Source: Duganella sp. sic0402 (GTDB lineage Bacteria > Pseudomonadota > Gammaproteobacteria > Burkholderiales > Burkholderiaceae_D). From it: a stretch of 64,000 bases of DNA. The position numbers and the translations under genes were made by a program. A model generated the notes under the pieces. It saw nothing but the letters and a program-made list of their open reading frames with translations, ran no database searches and was not told the origin of the DNA. Shown here piece by piece: positions 42,065-51,226 of this stretch (positions within the stretch are counted from its first letter, which is position 1; every line of letters begins with the position of its first letter). The stretch lies in contig NZ_JAHUWK010000002.1 in assembly GCF_019219065.1 (NCBI RefSeq), positions 434,001 through 498,000 on the forward strand, in the 5' to 3' direction.

Positions 42065-42814
42065 TTACAGCGGCTTGACGTTGACGGTGGCGCTCAGCAG
42101 GTACAGCGCGTTGGCCGACTCAAAGCCGGAATCGGTGCCCAGCACAATCCACAGCTTGCCTTCCTTGTCGGCGGTGACGGTAATCGCCTCGTCCGATTGG
42201 CGCGTGACCTTGGCCCAGCCGCCGCCACCGCATTCCAGCGCTTCCGAACCGAGCTGGCCCAGCGTCTTGCCCTGCGTGCCGGATTCGGCGTTGTTGCCGC
42301 GGTCCAGATTCATGCGGTATTCGCCGTTGGCCTGCTTGACCGTCTTCGGTTCGTCGCCGCTGGCAGCCACCACCATATAGATGCTGGCGCCGCGCGAGCC
42401 GCCCACGCCGAAGCAATCCAGCGACGCGTCGGTGGCGTGGCTTAGCGAGAAGGTCAGCTTGTACTTGGCGCCGGCCACGAAGCCGCCGTACTGGCGCTTC
42501 ACGTAGGTCATCACGTTATCGCTGTTGTTGTGCGAGGTCAGGTAGTAGCCCATGCCGCTCAGGCCTGTGCCAGGCGGCAGCTTGGACCAGCCGTAGCCGG
42601 TTTCGCTAGGCGCGTCGTCGTCGAAGTAATCGGCCACGCCTGGAATCCAGCCATCGATGCCCTGGTTGAAATCGACGCTGATGGTCGATGCAACCGGCGT
42701 TGGCGCCGGTGCAGGTGCAGCCTGTGGCGGCGTGTTGACGTGATCGGAGCCGCCGCAGGCGGTCAGCGCCAGCAGCGCCGCCGCTGCCAGCGCGGTATAG
42801 GTGTATTTCTTCAT
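42065..42814 (-). CDS. lipoprotein of unknown function
   Basis: A 249-residue predicted lipoprotein: the signal peptide ends at LALTACGG (Cys20), followed by a Pro/Ala-rich linker (about 28-42) and a globular, probably beta-rich domain with GYGWSKLPPGTG, two cysteines (DCFGVGG and LECGGGG) and a repeated pattern KLWIVLGTDSGFES near the end. It may resemble carbohydrate-binding-module-like jelly rolls (FNQGIDGWIPGVADY), but no family is certain. AGGGG precedes the ATG, and a perfect hairpin lies in the leader. Convergent with the kinase gene, three bases away. Confidence 0.7.
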   Translation of the reverse strand: MKKYTYTALAAAALLALTACGGSDHVNTPPQAAPAPAPTPVASTISVDFNQGIDGWIPGVADYFDDDAPSETGYGWSKLPPGTGLSGMGYYLTSHNNSDNVMTYVKRQYGGFVAGAKYKLTFSLSHATDASLDCFGVGGSRGASIYMVVAASGDEPKTVKQANGEYRMNLDRGNNAESGTQGKTLGQLGSEALECGGGGWAKVTRQSDEAITVTADKEGKLWIVLGTDSGFESANALYLLSATVNVKPL

Positions 42815-42836
42815 TGTGGTTTTCCCCTAGTGTTAT

Positions 42837-42859
42837 GCGACGCTCTCATGAAGCGTCGC
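42837..42859 (-). promoter_or_regulatory. perfect hairpin in the leader of the lipoprotein gene
   Basis: GCGACGCT (42837-42844) and AGCGTCGC (42852-42859) pair without mismatch around the seven-base loop CTCATGA, 23 bases upstream of the lipoprotein ATG on the minus strand. No T-run follows, so it is not a classic terminator. It may stabilise the mRNA or bind a regulator. The rest of 42860-42962 holds a weaker repeat (TGTAAG and CTTACA at 42901-42921). Confidence 0.45.
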
Positions 42860-42962
42860 GTAGCAGTCTAAAGAAAACCTGTAAAGCCAAAAATGGAATT
42901 TGTAAGCTGTGGTAACTTACATTTTTTAACGACTATGACATAGACATTCAGGCAAAAATGTC

Positions 42963-44861
42963 TTATTTCCAAGCACCTCGCAAGGTCGCAACACGCTGCT
43001 TCAAATCGTCCGGCGTCACGTCCTGCGGCGCCACCGGTTCGCCCACCGCCAGCGACAGGCGCGAACGCAGGCCGCTGCGGAACGCGCGGCCGAAGACATT
43101 TTCCTGATTGCGGCTCAGCAGGTGGCCCCACAGGCCGCGCAGCGCCATCGGGATCACCGGCACCTTGCTGCGTTCGATGATCTTGGCGATGCCGCCCTTG
43201 AAGTCGTTGATGTCGCCGGTGCGGGTCAGCTGCCCTTCGGGGAAGATGCACACCAGTTCACCCTCGTGCAGCGCCTGGGCGATATCCACATAGGCTTTCT
43301 CCATCAGCCAAGGATCTTCCTTGGCTGGCGCAATCGGAATCGCGCGCGCGGTGCGGAAAATCCAGCCCAGCAGCGGCAGCTTGAAGATGCGGTGATCCAT
43401 GACGAATCGGATTGGCCGTGGTGCCGCCGCGCCGATGACGATGGCATCGACATAACTGACGTGGTTACACACCAGCACCGCCGCGCCTTCGGCCGGTATG
43501 CGCTCCGCATCCACCGTCTGCACGCGGTGCACGGTGTGGATCAGCAGCCAGGCCAGGAAGCGCATCAGGAACTCCGGCACCAGCGAGAAGATGTAGACTG
43601 CCACCAGCGCATTCAGCAGCGCGGTCACCAGGAACAGTTCCGGGATGGTCAGCCCCTGCCCCAGCAGCACGATCGCCAGGCCGGCCGCTGCCACCATGAA
43701 CAGCGCGTTCAGGATATTCATGCCGGCGATGGTGCGCGAGATATGCTGCGGATCGCAGCGCAGCTGGATCAGCGCGAACAGCGGCACGATGAAGAAGCCG
43801 CCGAACATGCCGATCATCAGCACGTCGAACAGGATGCGCCACATACCATGCTGCGCCATCAGCGCAAAGGCGTCCAGGTGCACGCCAGCCGCCGCCGTGC
43901 TGCTGAAACCCAGACTGGCAAAATACAGGTCAACACCAAACACCGTCAGGCCAATGGAGCCGAACGGCACCAGGCCAATCTCCACCTTGCGGCCGGACAG
44001 CCGTTCGCACAGCAGCGAGCCGCTGCCCACGCCCAGCGAGAAGATAGTCAGCAGCAGCACGAACGCGCCGTGGTCGCCATGCAGATAATCCTTGGCATAC
44101 ACCGGGAACTGCGCCAGCACCAGCGCGCCGTAAAACCAGAACCACGAATTGCCTAGCATCGACAGGAACACCGTGCGGTTCTTGCGCGAGTAATTGATAT
44201 TGCGGATCGATTCGCCGATAAAGTTCCAGCTGATTTTCAGCTCCGGCGCCGGGGCCGGCGAATGCGGAATGCGGTAGGCCGCCACCAGACCCATGCCCGC
44301 CACCAGTATTGTCGCAGCGGCTTCCAGCCACAAGCCGTGCGGCTGCTGCACCACCAGTACCGCGCCCAGCACCTCGCCCATCAGGATGCCGACAAACGTG
44401 CCCATTTCAGTGACGCCGTTGCCGCCAATGAGTTCGTCCTTGCTCAGCTGCTGCGGCAGATAGGCGTATTTGACCGGGCCAAACAGGGTGGAGTGAATGC
44501 CCATGCCCACCACTGCCGCGATCAGCAGCCACAGATGATGCGTGACCCAGCCGATGCCGGCCACGCACATGATCGCCACCTCCAGCCATTTGACGAAGCG
44601 CGTCAGCCCGGATTTCTCGAACTTGTCAGCCAGCTGGCCGGCGGTGGCGGAGAACAGCACATATGGCAGGATGAACAGGCCGGGGATCAGATTGGTCACC
44701 AGCGACGGCGACATCGTGGTCCAGCTCAGCGCATCGAAGGTGATGATGACCACCAGCGCGGTCTTGAACAGATTGTCGTTGAACGCGCCGAGGAACTGGG
44801 TCCAGAAAAATGGCGCGAAACGGCGTTGCTTCAACAGGGAAAACTGATTGGGCTGGCTCAT
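42963..44861 (-). CDS. fused lysophospholipid-type MFS transporter and PlsC-like acyltransferase
   Basis: A 632-residue fusion. Residues 1-410 are an MFS transporter like LplT (FWTQFLGAFNDNLFKTALVV at the start), with about 12 helices. Residues 430-632 are a PlsC-type 1-acylglycerol-phosphate acyltransferase with the H-x4-D motif in CNHVSYVDAIV (His near 466) and the glycerol-phosphate motif FPEGQLTRTG (near 540). Compared with Aas-type three-domain proteins it lacks the acyl-ACP synthetase domain. By family knowledge it should flip and re-acylate lysophospholipids in the inner membrane. Monocistronic. Confidence 0.92.
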   Translation of the reverse strand: MSQPNQFSLLKQRRFAPFFWTQFLGAFNDNLFKTALVVIITFDALSWTTMSPSLVTNLIPGLFILPYVLFSATAGQLADKFEKSGLTRFVKWLEVAIMCVAGIGWVTHHLWLLIAAVVGMGIHSTLFGPVKYAYLPQQLSKDELIGGNGVTEMGTFVGILMGEVLGAVLVVQQPHGLWLEAAATILVAGMGLVAAYRIPHSPAPAPELKISWNFIGESIRNINYSRKNRTVFLSMLGNSWFWFYGALVLAQFPVYAKDYLHGDHGAFVLLLTIFSLGVGSGSLLCERLSGRKVEIGLVPFGSIGLTVFGVDLYFASLGFSSTAAAGVHLDAFALMAQHGMWRILFDVLMIGMFGGFFIVPLFALIQLRCDPQHISRTIAGMNILNALFMVAAAGLAIVLLGQGLTIPELFLVTALLNALVAVYIFSLVPEFLMRFLAWLLIHTVHRVQTVDAERIPAEGAAVLVCNHVSYVDAIVIGAAAPRPIRFVMDHRIFKLPLLGWIFRTARAIPIAPAKEDPWLMEKAYVDIAQALHEGELVCIFPEGQLTRTGDINDFKGGIAKIIERSKVPVIPMALRGLWGHLLSRNQENVFGRAFRSGLRSRLSLAVGEPVAPQDVTPDDLKQRVATLRGAWK

Positions 44862-44902
44862 GAGGGACGTGTCCGTTCAGGAAAGATTGAGCGGATTATA
44901 AC

Positions 44903-44928
44903 CGCATGCCGGAACCATCCGGCATGCG
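44903..44928 (-). terminator. hairpin after the iron-uptake operon
   Basis: A ten-base perfect stem (core GCATGCCGG at 44904-44912 with CCGGCATGC at 44919-44927, loop AACCAT) begins six bases after the PepSY gene's stop. No long T-run follows, so termination strength is uncertain. Confidence 0.55.
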
Positions 44929-44933
44929 TTGCC

Positions 44934-46490
44934 TCAAGCTGCCTGCGCCATCGATTCCTGCGCCGGCGGCGCGCGCAGCGACCACACGCTGTGCGGATCG
45001 CCGTGACGGCCGCGATGCAGCACCGCGCGCGCCATTTTCCAGTAGCCGGCGGCGAACAGCAGCGATACCAGCGCTACGCCCACGACGATGCCGTCGCCCT
45101 GCAACAGCGCCAGCAAAGGATTGACGCCGGTACTCCACCAATGCGCCAGCGGCACCGCCACGGTCAGTGCGGCGCACAGCATCAGTAGCTCATGCGCGGC
45201 GCGCGCTGGCGGGCGGGCGAAGGCCCACAGCACGCAGCCGAAGAACACCGCGTAATAGCCGCGCTCCTCCCACAGCGGCAACTGCCCCGCCGGTCCCAGC
45301 TTGTTCACCACGAAGATCGCCGAGACACCAGCCACGCAACCAAGGCAGACGCCCAGCGTCGCTTGCGCCATCAGCTTGCCGCTGCGCGGCTGCACCAGTT
45401 TCTGGCGCTTGCGGCGTGCCTCGATCCACAGCAGGTTACCGCTATAGAACAGGAAAGCGCCCGCCACGCCGAGGATGAAGTACATCCAGCGCACCGCCAA
45501 GTCGCCGAAGCTGCCGAAGTGCAGCGCCTGCAAGCTGCGCAGGAAGCGCGTGCCGGGACTGAAATTCTCCGGCATCATCACCCGCGTCACCTTGCCGCTG
45601 CTGGCGTTGAGCACCACCGCGCCCATGTCGGCCACAGTCTTCTGGTGCACATGGCCATACACTTGCACCTGGGCGTTGGCGTCGCCCGCATGACGGTAGC
45701 TCAGCGTGGCGACTTCGATGCCTGGCACCGCGCGCTGCACTTCGGCGATCAGCTGCGCGGCCGGCGCCAGCGGCGCTGCCACGCCGGCGGCCTTGGCTGG
45801 TGCGGCAGCATTGATGTCAGGGCCAACCAGTTGCAGCAGCTTGCCATCGAAGACCAGGTACTGGAACGGCGCCAGCAAAATCAGGCCCAAGGCCAGCACC
45901 GCGCTGCTCCACGCGTACATCAGGTGGAACGGCAACGACAGGATGCCGACCACGTTGTGCGCATCCTGCCACATGCGCTTGATGTTCTTGCCGATGCGTA
46001 GCGCGAACAAGTCCTTGAAGAAGGTCGGCGCATAAATGATCACCCCGCTGGCCAATGCCAGCCCGTACAGGATGCACACCACGCCCAGCACATAAATACC
46101 CCAGCTGCGCGGCAAGCCGGCCGTGTAGTGCAGGCGGTAGACGAAGTCCACCAGCTGCGAGTGCTCCTTGAACTCTTCCAGCTTGCCGCTGGCGTCCAGG
46201 CGGAAGTGGCGTTCGTCGAACTCCAGCATCAGCTGCGGCTCGAACTCGGACGGCATGCGCAGAAAGAAGCCCTGTTTCGCTTTCGGATGCGCTTGCAGCA
46301 CCGCGTCGATCAATTGCTGCGGATCTTGCGGCGCCATGGCCACCTGCGGCAGCGGCGTCTCCCACGCGTGCAGCTCTTCATGGAACAGCGTCACCGCGCC
46401 GGCGTAGAAGGCAATGAACAGGCCGAAACCGGCGACCAGTCCCACCCAGGTGTGCACCGAAATAAACGTGCGTAAGGTCGCGGCCTTCAT
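44934..46490 (-). CDS. PepSY-associated TM protein (iron-uptake type, PiuB-like)
   Basis: A 518-residue inner-membrane protein of the PepSY_TM family. Starting MKAATLRTFISVHTWVGLVA, it has helices near 10-30, 145-165, 190-215 and 335-355, plus more in the C-terminal third, and periplasmic PepSY segments between. By family knowledge such proteins follow TonB-dependent siderophore receptors and may act as inner-membrane ferrisiderophore reductases. Start choice: ATG at 46490 has AAGGAT upstream and overlaps the DUF3649 stop by four bases; a longer frame to 46568 would add a poor extension. Last gene of the iron operon. Confidence 0.9.
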   Translation of the reverse strand: MKAATLRTFISVHTWVGLVAGFGLFIAFYAGAVTLFHEELHAWETPLPQVAMAPQDPQQLIDAVLQAHPKAKQGFFLRMPSEFEPQLMLEFDERHFRLDASGKLEEFKEHSQLVDFVYRLHYTAGLPRSWGIYVLGVVCILYGLALASGVIIYAPTFFKDLFALRIGKNIKRMWQDAHNVVGILSLPFHLMYAWSSAVLALGLILLAPFQYLVFDGKLLQLVGPDINAAAPAKAAGVAAPLAPAAQLIAEVQRAVPGIEVATLSYRHAGDANAQVQVYGHVHQKTVADMGAVVLNASSGKVTRVMMPENFSPGTRFLRSLQALHFGSFGDLAVRWMYFILGVAGAFLFYSGNLLWIEARRKRQKLVQPRSGKLMAQATLGVCLGCVAGVSAIFVVNKLGPAGQLPLWEERGYYAVFFGCVLWAFARPPARAAHELLMLCAALTVAVPLAHWWSTGVNPLLALLQGDGIVVGVALVSLLFAAGYWKMARAVLHRGRHGDPHSVWSLRAPPAQESMAQAA

Positions 46491-46756
46491 GCGGCTATCC
46501 TTATCAGGCCACTGGCCTTGAGAAAATGCAGCGCAGCATAGCCGGCCACGGTCAGGCCGCCCATCCACAGCCAGGCGCGCAGGCCGGTCTTGAACAGGAA
46601 GGTGCAGGTCATCACGGCGATCCAGATCAGGAAGAACACCAGCAGCCAGGGCAGCGTGGTGTTCGCCTGGTCGCTGCTGAGCAGCGCCGCAAAGCCGGTG
46701 ACCAGCACCGCCAGCGGCATGCCAAGAAATACGGCGGCAGTCGATTTACCCCACAT
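46487..46756 (-). CDS. DUF3649-type small membrane protein of the iron-uptake operon
   Basis: An 89-residue protein with three hydrophobic segments (about 5-25, 34-53, 60-80) and the phrase MWGKSTAAVFLGMPLAVLVT typical of the DUF3649 family, which sits between TonB-dependent receptors and PepSY proteins in many proteobacteria. It overlaps its neighbours on both sides, so it is co-translated with them. Role unknown; presumed accessory in ferrisiderophore uptake at the inner membrane. Confidence 0.82.
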   Translation of the reverse strand: MWGKSTAAVFLGMPLAVLVTGFAALLSSDQANTTLPWLLVFFLIWIAVMTCTFLFKTGLRAWLWMGGLTVAGYAALHFLKASGLIRIAA

Positions 46757-47018
46757 GGCGCGCTCCCCTGTTGCGCCACGCGTCCAGGTAAGGCAAGGCC
46801 ACCAGCGTGGTCATGAAACCCGACAGCGCAATGCACACGCCGCACCATCCGCCATACGCGTCCACCGCGCTGGCGACGGCACCTACCGCCAGCGGCACCG
46901 CCAGCCAGCGCAGGAAGGCCTGGCGCCGCAACGCGGCCGGCCATAGCGACTGGTGCGGCGACGCCAGGTATAGACAGAGCGCGGCCAGTGCCGCCACGCC
47001 GATACAGATCCAGTTCAT
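46746..47018 (-). CDS. DUF3325-type small membrane protein of the iron-uptake operon
   Basis: A 90-residue membrane protein with three hydrophobic stretches (about 3-20, 38-55, 58-78), beginning MNWICIGVAALAALCLYLAS and containing LYLASPHQSLW, a DUF3325 hallmark. It lies 11 bases after the receptor gene and overlaps the next gene by 11 bases. The order receptor, DUF3325, DUF3649, PepSY is a recurrent iron-uptake arrangement. Function unknown. Confidence 0.82.
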   Translation of the reverse strand: MNWICIGVAALAALCLYLASPHQSLWPAALRRQAFLRWLAVPLAVGAVASAVDAYGGWCGVCIALSGFMTTLVALPYLDAWRNRGARHVG

Positions 47019-47029
47019 TGCATCCCTCC

Positions 47030-49168
47030 TTACAGTGCGCCCTGCACGCCGAAGCCGATCTGACGCTCATTGCCCAGCGCGACCGCATAGCGGCCGGTGA
47101 CGGTTTCCAGCTTGTTGTGGGTGATGTAGGTCTGGTTGGTCAAGTTGCTGCCGTAGGCGAACAAGGTCACGCCATTCTGCAACGTGTAGCTGGCCTTGCC
47201 GCCCAGCGTGGTGTGGCCATCGTTGCGGTCGGTATTCTCAGGACCGATGTAAGTGCCGGTGGCGTGCTGCAGGTTCATGTTCAGCATCCAGCGGCCAGGC
47301 GTCCAGCTGAAACCGACCGATTGCGACTGGCGTGGCGAGCGTGCGAACTCATGGCCGCTGTAGTCGCCGCTTGGCGATTCAAAGTCGATGAACTTGGTGC
47401 GCGCCAGGCCCAGCGCGCCAAACAGCTCCAGATTGCGGGTCACGCGGCCGCGCAGTTCTGCTTCCAGGCCTTGCAGGCGCGAGCTGCCCGCGTTGACGAA
47501 CCACTGGTCCAGCGTGTTGCGGCCGATGTTCACCTGCTGGTCGGTCCAGTTGACGCGGTAAGCGTTCAGCGACACCACCAGGCCATTATCCAGCGCGCCT
47601 TTCAGCGACGCCTCGTAATTCTTGGTGTACTCCGGGCCGAAGGACTTGGAGCCGCGCTGGTAGCTGTAATCCACGCCGCCGGTGCGGTAGCCGCGCTGCG
47701 CAGTCAGGCCGGCCACCCACTCCGGCGACAGCGCATAGCGCACGCCCAGCTTGGGCAGCCACACCGAGTTGTCAGTACCCAGGTCCTGCGTGCCGTCCGG
47801 CGAGAAAGCACCGCTGCGTATCAGCTGCGTGTAGATCTGCCGCGCCAGCGCCGAGGTACCGTCGGTGGCGGTGGACAGGATGCGGCTCTGGCGCTCGGCG
47901 TCGTAGCGCATGCCGGCGGTCAGCGTCAGCTTGTCGATCACGTAATCGAACTCGCCGTAGATGGCGCGTGTTTTGCTGTCGTTGTCCTGCATCTGGCGGC
48001 GGCTGATGAAGTCCGCGCCATAAGTGGCGTCGCACACGGCCTGCACGCGGCACTGGCCGATCAGTCCCAGCACATACGACACCGGCACCACGAACTTGTC
48101 GTCGCCGGCGTAATACTGCTGCGAGTAATACAGGCCAGCCACGCCTTTGAGCTGATGGCCGAACAGCTGCGTGTCGAAGTTGGCGCGCGCCTCCTGCGCC
48201 CACTGGCGGTCGATATTCTCGCCGTCGCGGACACCCTGGTTCAACTCGGTGCCGTCATAGTCGGCCACGCGCGCGTAGCGGTTGTGCGAGTAAGTGGTCA
48301 GCAGCGTGATGTCGGCGCCCAGCGCGCGGAAGGTCTGCTCCAGCGCGGCGGAACGCGTGTGGTTTTCTACCTCACGCGGTTCGTTTGAAAAATTCAGGCG
48401 GGCGTCGGCAGGCGCCTTCACCGCTTCGACCGTGTTATAGCCCAGCCGCTGCTTGTCATCGACCAGTGTAATCAGCGCCTGATAACGATCGCCCCATGGC
48501 GTGATGCGCAGCTTGCCGCGCAGCGTGTGGCCGTCGTCGTGATTGGCGCGCTTGTCGTCGCGGGTGATGTTGTACACGTCGCCGTCGCGGCGGCGCTGCT
48601 CCAGCGTAATGCGGCCAGCGACGACCTGCTCGACGATGGCGCCGCCGCCGGCCAGCGCCACCTGATGGGCATTCTGGTTGCCGGCATTGACGCGGTAGCT
48701 GAAATCGCGTTTATCCTGCGGGTCGCGGGTCTTCAGCACCACCGCGCCGGCCAGCGAGTTGCGCCCCTGATTGGTCGATTGCGGACCGCGCAGCACTTCC
48801 ACGCGGTCGGCGTCCCACACGCTCAGGCTGGAGATGGTCTGGCCAAAGCCGTCCTGCGGCACGCCGTCCACCACCACCGTGATGGTCTTGCCGCCGCCAC
48901 CGGTCGGACCATACGACTGCACGCCACGAATCGACAGGTTCTCGGCCGTGCCCACGTTGGCCATCTGCGAGATCACCTCTTCCACGGTGTTCATGCCGGA
49001 TTCGTCGATCTGCCGGCGATTGCGTGCGCCGACGCTGGCGCTGCTGTCAATTTCCGTTCGTTTCAGTTTGTCACCGGTGATGATGACCTGCTCGATATCC
49101 TCTTCCGCGTGTGCCGACCAGCAGGCCATGACACCAGCCAGCGCCATGACCATGAGTTTGATGCGCAT
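47030..49168 (-). CDS. TonB-dependent outer membrane receptor
   Basis: A 712-residue receptor for a siderophore or other iron complex. The signal peptide ends near WSAHA (22). A TonB-box-like EQVIITG follows at about 26-33, the plug domain spans about 40-160 (VVVDGVPQDGFGQ, RVEVLRGPQSTNQGRNSLAG), and a 22-strand barrel makes up the rest, ending in a C-terminal strand NERQIGFGVQGAL. A Fur-box-like sequence lies 40 bases upstream, so it should be induced by iron limitation. First gene of the operon. The ligand is unknown. Confidence 0.93.
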   Translation of the reverse strand: MRIKLMVMALAGVMACWSAHAEEDIEQVIITGDKLKRTEIDSSASVGARNRRQIDESGMNTVEEVISQMANVGTAENLSIRGVQSYGPTGGGGKTITVVVDGVPQDGFGQTISSLSVWDADRVEVLRGPQSTNQGRNSLAGAVVLKTRDPQDKRDFSYRVNAGNQNAHQVALAGGGAIVEQVVAGRITLEQRRRDGDVYNITRDDKRANHDDGHTLRGKLRITPWGDRYQALITLVDDKQRLGYNTVEAVKAPADARLNFSNEPREVENHTRSAALEQTFRALGADITLLTTYSHNRYARVADYDGTELNQGVRDGENIDRQWAQEARANFDTQLFGHQLKGVAGLYYSQQYYAGDDKFVVPVSYVLGLIGQCRVQAVCDATYGADFISRRQMQDNDSKTRAIYGEFDYVIDKLTLTAGMRYDAERQSRILSTATDGTSALARQIYTQLIRSGAFSPDGTQDLGTDNSVWLPKLGVRYALSPEWVAGLTAQRGYRTGGVDYSYQRGSKSFGPEYTKNYEASLKGALDNGLVVSLNAYRVNWTDQQVNIGRNTLDQWFVNAGSSRLQGLEAELRGRVTRNLELFGALGLARTKFIDFESPSGDYSGHEFARSPRQSQSVGFSWTPGRWMLNMNLQHATGTYIGPENTDRNDGHTTLGGKASYTLQNGVTLFAYGSNLTNQTYITHNKLETVTGRYAVALGNERQIGFGVQGAL

Positions 49169-49207
49169 TATTCTCTATTCCCCGGATCTTATTGTAAAAC
49201 GAGGATA

Positions 49208-49226
49208 GTAAATGAGAATCGTTTGT
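49208..49226. promoter_or_regulatory. Fur-box-like site upstream of the TonB-dependent receptor
   Basis: GTAAATGAGAATCGTTTGT matches 12 of 19 positions of the classic Fur consensus, including the central ATGA-x-AATC core. It lies 40 bases upstream of the receptor ATG and 33 bases from the end of the neighbouring kinase gene, so it can only serve the iron operon. Confidence 0.7.
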
Positions 49227-49240
49227 ATTCAAAGAAAATT

Positions 49241-50530
49241 TTAATGAATTGGCATTGCAATGTTGATATGTGTGCCTGCCGTCAGGCCGGTGTCGATGGC
49301 GATGCTGCCGCCCACCGCGTACACCCGTTCACGCATGCCCACCAGGCCGATTCCGGATGAGGCTTGCGCAGGGTCGAAGCCCTTGCCGTTGTCGGCAATC
49401 TGCATCCGCAGCTGGCCGTGCGCCAGCACCAGGCTGACCGTGGCCTGCGTGGCGCGCGCATGCTTGACGATGTTGGACAGCCCTTCCTGCACGACCCGGT
49501 ACGCGGAGATAGCAATATTTTTTTCTATGCTAGAGAAGTCGCCATGGGCCTGCAATTCGAAGCGGCAGCCGCTGCGCGCACTGTCGTAGTGCCGCATCAT
49601 CTCCTCCACCGCCCCATCCAACCCCAGCATATCCAGCACTTCAGGCCGCAGACGGCGCACCAAAGCGCGGCCGCTGTTGTACAGCCCCAGCGCCAGCGCG
49701 ATGATGGACCGCGCCTTGTCGCGCGCCTCGCCTTCCGGGCTGATCTCAGCAATGCGCTGCGCCTCCAGCCGCACCGCGATCAAGGTGGCGTTCAGCTCAT
49801 CGTGAATCTCCAGCGCGATGCTGTGCCGCTCCTCCTCCACCGCCGTGTTGACCTTGCGGATCAGGCGGCGCTTCTCGTCATCGGCCTCGCGCAGCGCGCG
49901 CATCGACGCCTGCAACGATGCGTCCAGTCCGGTGGATAGCCGCCATGCCAGCAGCACGCACGCCAGCAGTCCCAGGCTGCCCACCGCCAGCTCGACATAG
50001 AAGCGGCGCGTCTGTTTCAGCAGCAGCGCGGACGGTGACATCGTCACCCGCACATAGCCCATGGTTTCCACCGTCGTGCCACTGGCGCCGGCCGGCCGGT
50101 CCTTCTGATAGGGCTTGCCGTCCGGGCCCAGCATCGCCACCCACATCAAGCGCTTCAGGATGGGCGCCTCGTAATAGCGCAATTCCGGCGTGGCAGAGGA
50201 CGGGCGCGCGGCCGCTTGCGCCAGCACACGCCGCTGCGTGTCCAGCACCTCGATGCGGGCGATGCTGGCGTCGCTGCGCAACAGCCCATTGATGGTCGGC
50301 TTCAGTTCATCGTAACGGCGCGCGACGACACTAAACTCGCTGCTATCAGCCAGTACCTTGGCCACCAGCGGGCCGCGCTCGGCCATCTCTTCGCGCACTT
50401 CGGACAGGCGCGACTGGTAGGCGTACCAGACGAAGGTGCTGAACAGATAGGCCAGCGGAATGGCGGTCATCGCCATCAGCCGCGCGCGCACGCTCCAGTG
50501 GCGCCAGCGATGCCAGGCTGGCCCGCGCAT
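49241..50530 (-). CDS. NarX/NreB-type membrane sensor histidine kinase
   Basis: A 429-residue sensor. Helices at about 18-36 and 178-196 flank a periplasmic domain of about 140 residues. HisKA_3 has the phospho-acceptor His243 (HSIALEIHDELN), and the HATPase domain ends with ADNGKGFDPAQ and SGIGLVGMRERV, the HPK7 pattern. Its ATG shares the A of the response regulator's TGA stop, so the pair is coupled. The stimulus is unknown; the neighbouring TonB-like transducer and receptor genes suggest envelope or uptake sensing, but this is only context. Confidence 0.92.
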   Translation of the reverse strand: MRGPAWHRWRHWSVRARLMAMTAIPLAYLFSTFVWYAYQSRLSEVREEMAERGPLVAKVLADSSEFSVVARRYDELKPTINGLLRSDASIARIEVLDTQRRVLAQAAARPSSATPELRYYEAPILKRLMWVAMLGPDGKPYQKDRPAGASGTTVETMGYVRVTMSPSALLLKQTRRFYVELAVGSLGLLACVLLAWRLSTGLDASLQASMRALREADDEKRRLIRKVNTAVEEERHSIALEIHDELNATLIAVRLEAQRIAEISPEGEARDKARSIIALALGLYNSGRALVRRLRPEVLDMLGLDGAVEEMMRHYDSARSGCRFELQAHGDFSSIEKNIAISAYRVVQEGLSNIVKHARATQATVSLVLAHGQLRMQIADNGKGFDPAQASSGIGLVGMRERVYAVGGSIAIDTGLTAGTHINIAMPIH

Positions 50531-51168
50531 CAGGGCTCAATCAAGCCATGCTTGACCGCCAGCCGGGTGATGTAAGCCGGACGGTGCACCCCCAGTTTCT
50601 CCTTCACCGCCTGGCTGATATTGCTGATGGTCTTGGTCGACACGTCCAGCTTCTCGGCGATTTCGGCATTGGTCAGGCCTTCCGCCATCAGCGTGAAGAT
50701 TTCCAGCGCGCGCTGGTCCAGCTGCGACTGCGGCGACAGGTCGCCGCGCACCGACAGGTTGGCAAGCCGCTCGGCCACATGCGGCAGGAAGTACAGCTCG
50801 CCGTCATGCGCACGCCGTACTGCGGCGGCCAGGTCGGCCGGATCGCAATCCTTGGTCATGAAAGCGCGCCCGCCAAGGCGGTAGGTTTCCTTGATCAGGC
50901 TATCCTGGTCGAACTGGCTGAGAAAGACGATGGCGGCGGATGGCGTTTGCGCGAGGATCTGCTTGGCCACATCCAGCCCGGTCAATTGTTCGCCGAAGCG
51001 GATATCCAGCACGATCACGTCCGGCTGCAATTGCTGGAATTGCGCCAGCGCCTCTTCCGGCGTGCGCGCCTGCGCCACCACGTCCAGCCCCTGCCCTTGC
51101 AGCGACATGGCAAAGCCAGTCATCACAATCGGATGGTCGTCGGCCAGCATCACGCGTATTGGATTCAT
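50530..51168 (-). CDS. NarL/LuxR-type response regulator
   Basis: A 212-residue regulator. The receiver domain has acidic Asp10-Asp11, phospho-Asp55 (DVIVLDIRFG) and the switch lysine in MTKDCDP. The C-terminal LuxR helix-turn-helix lies near 150-205 (GLTNAEIAEKLDVSTKTISN). Start choice: ATG at 51168 has AGGTAG upstream and gives the canonical MNPIRVMLADDHPIV; a longer frame to 51207 is unlikely. It is transcribed ahead of its kinase and divergently from the TonB-like gene. Confidence 0.93.
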   Translation of the reverse strand: MNPIRVMLADDHPIVMTGFAMSLQGQGLDVVAQARTPEEALAQFQQLQPDVIVLDIRFGEQLTGLDVAKQILAQTPSAAIVFLSQFDQDSLIKETYRLGGRAFMTKDCDPADLAAAVRRAHDGELYFLPHVAERLANLSVRGDLSPQSQLDQRALEIFTLMAEGLTNAEIAEKLDVSTKTISNISQAVKEKLGVHRPAYITRLAVKHGLIEP

Positions 51169-51226
51169 TTTTCTACCTGCTTGTACTTGATGATGGAAGC
51201 ATAACACAAAAAATGTGCTTTTATTT

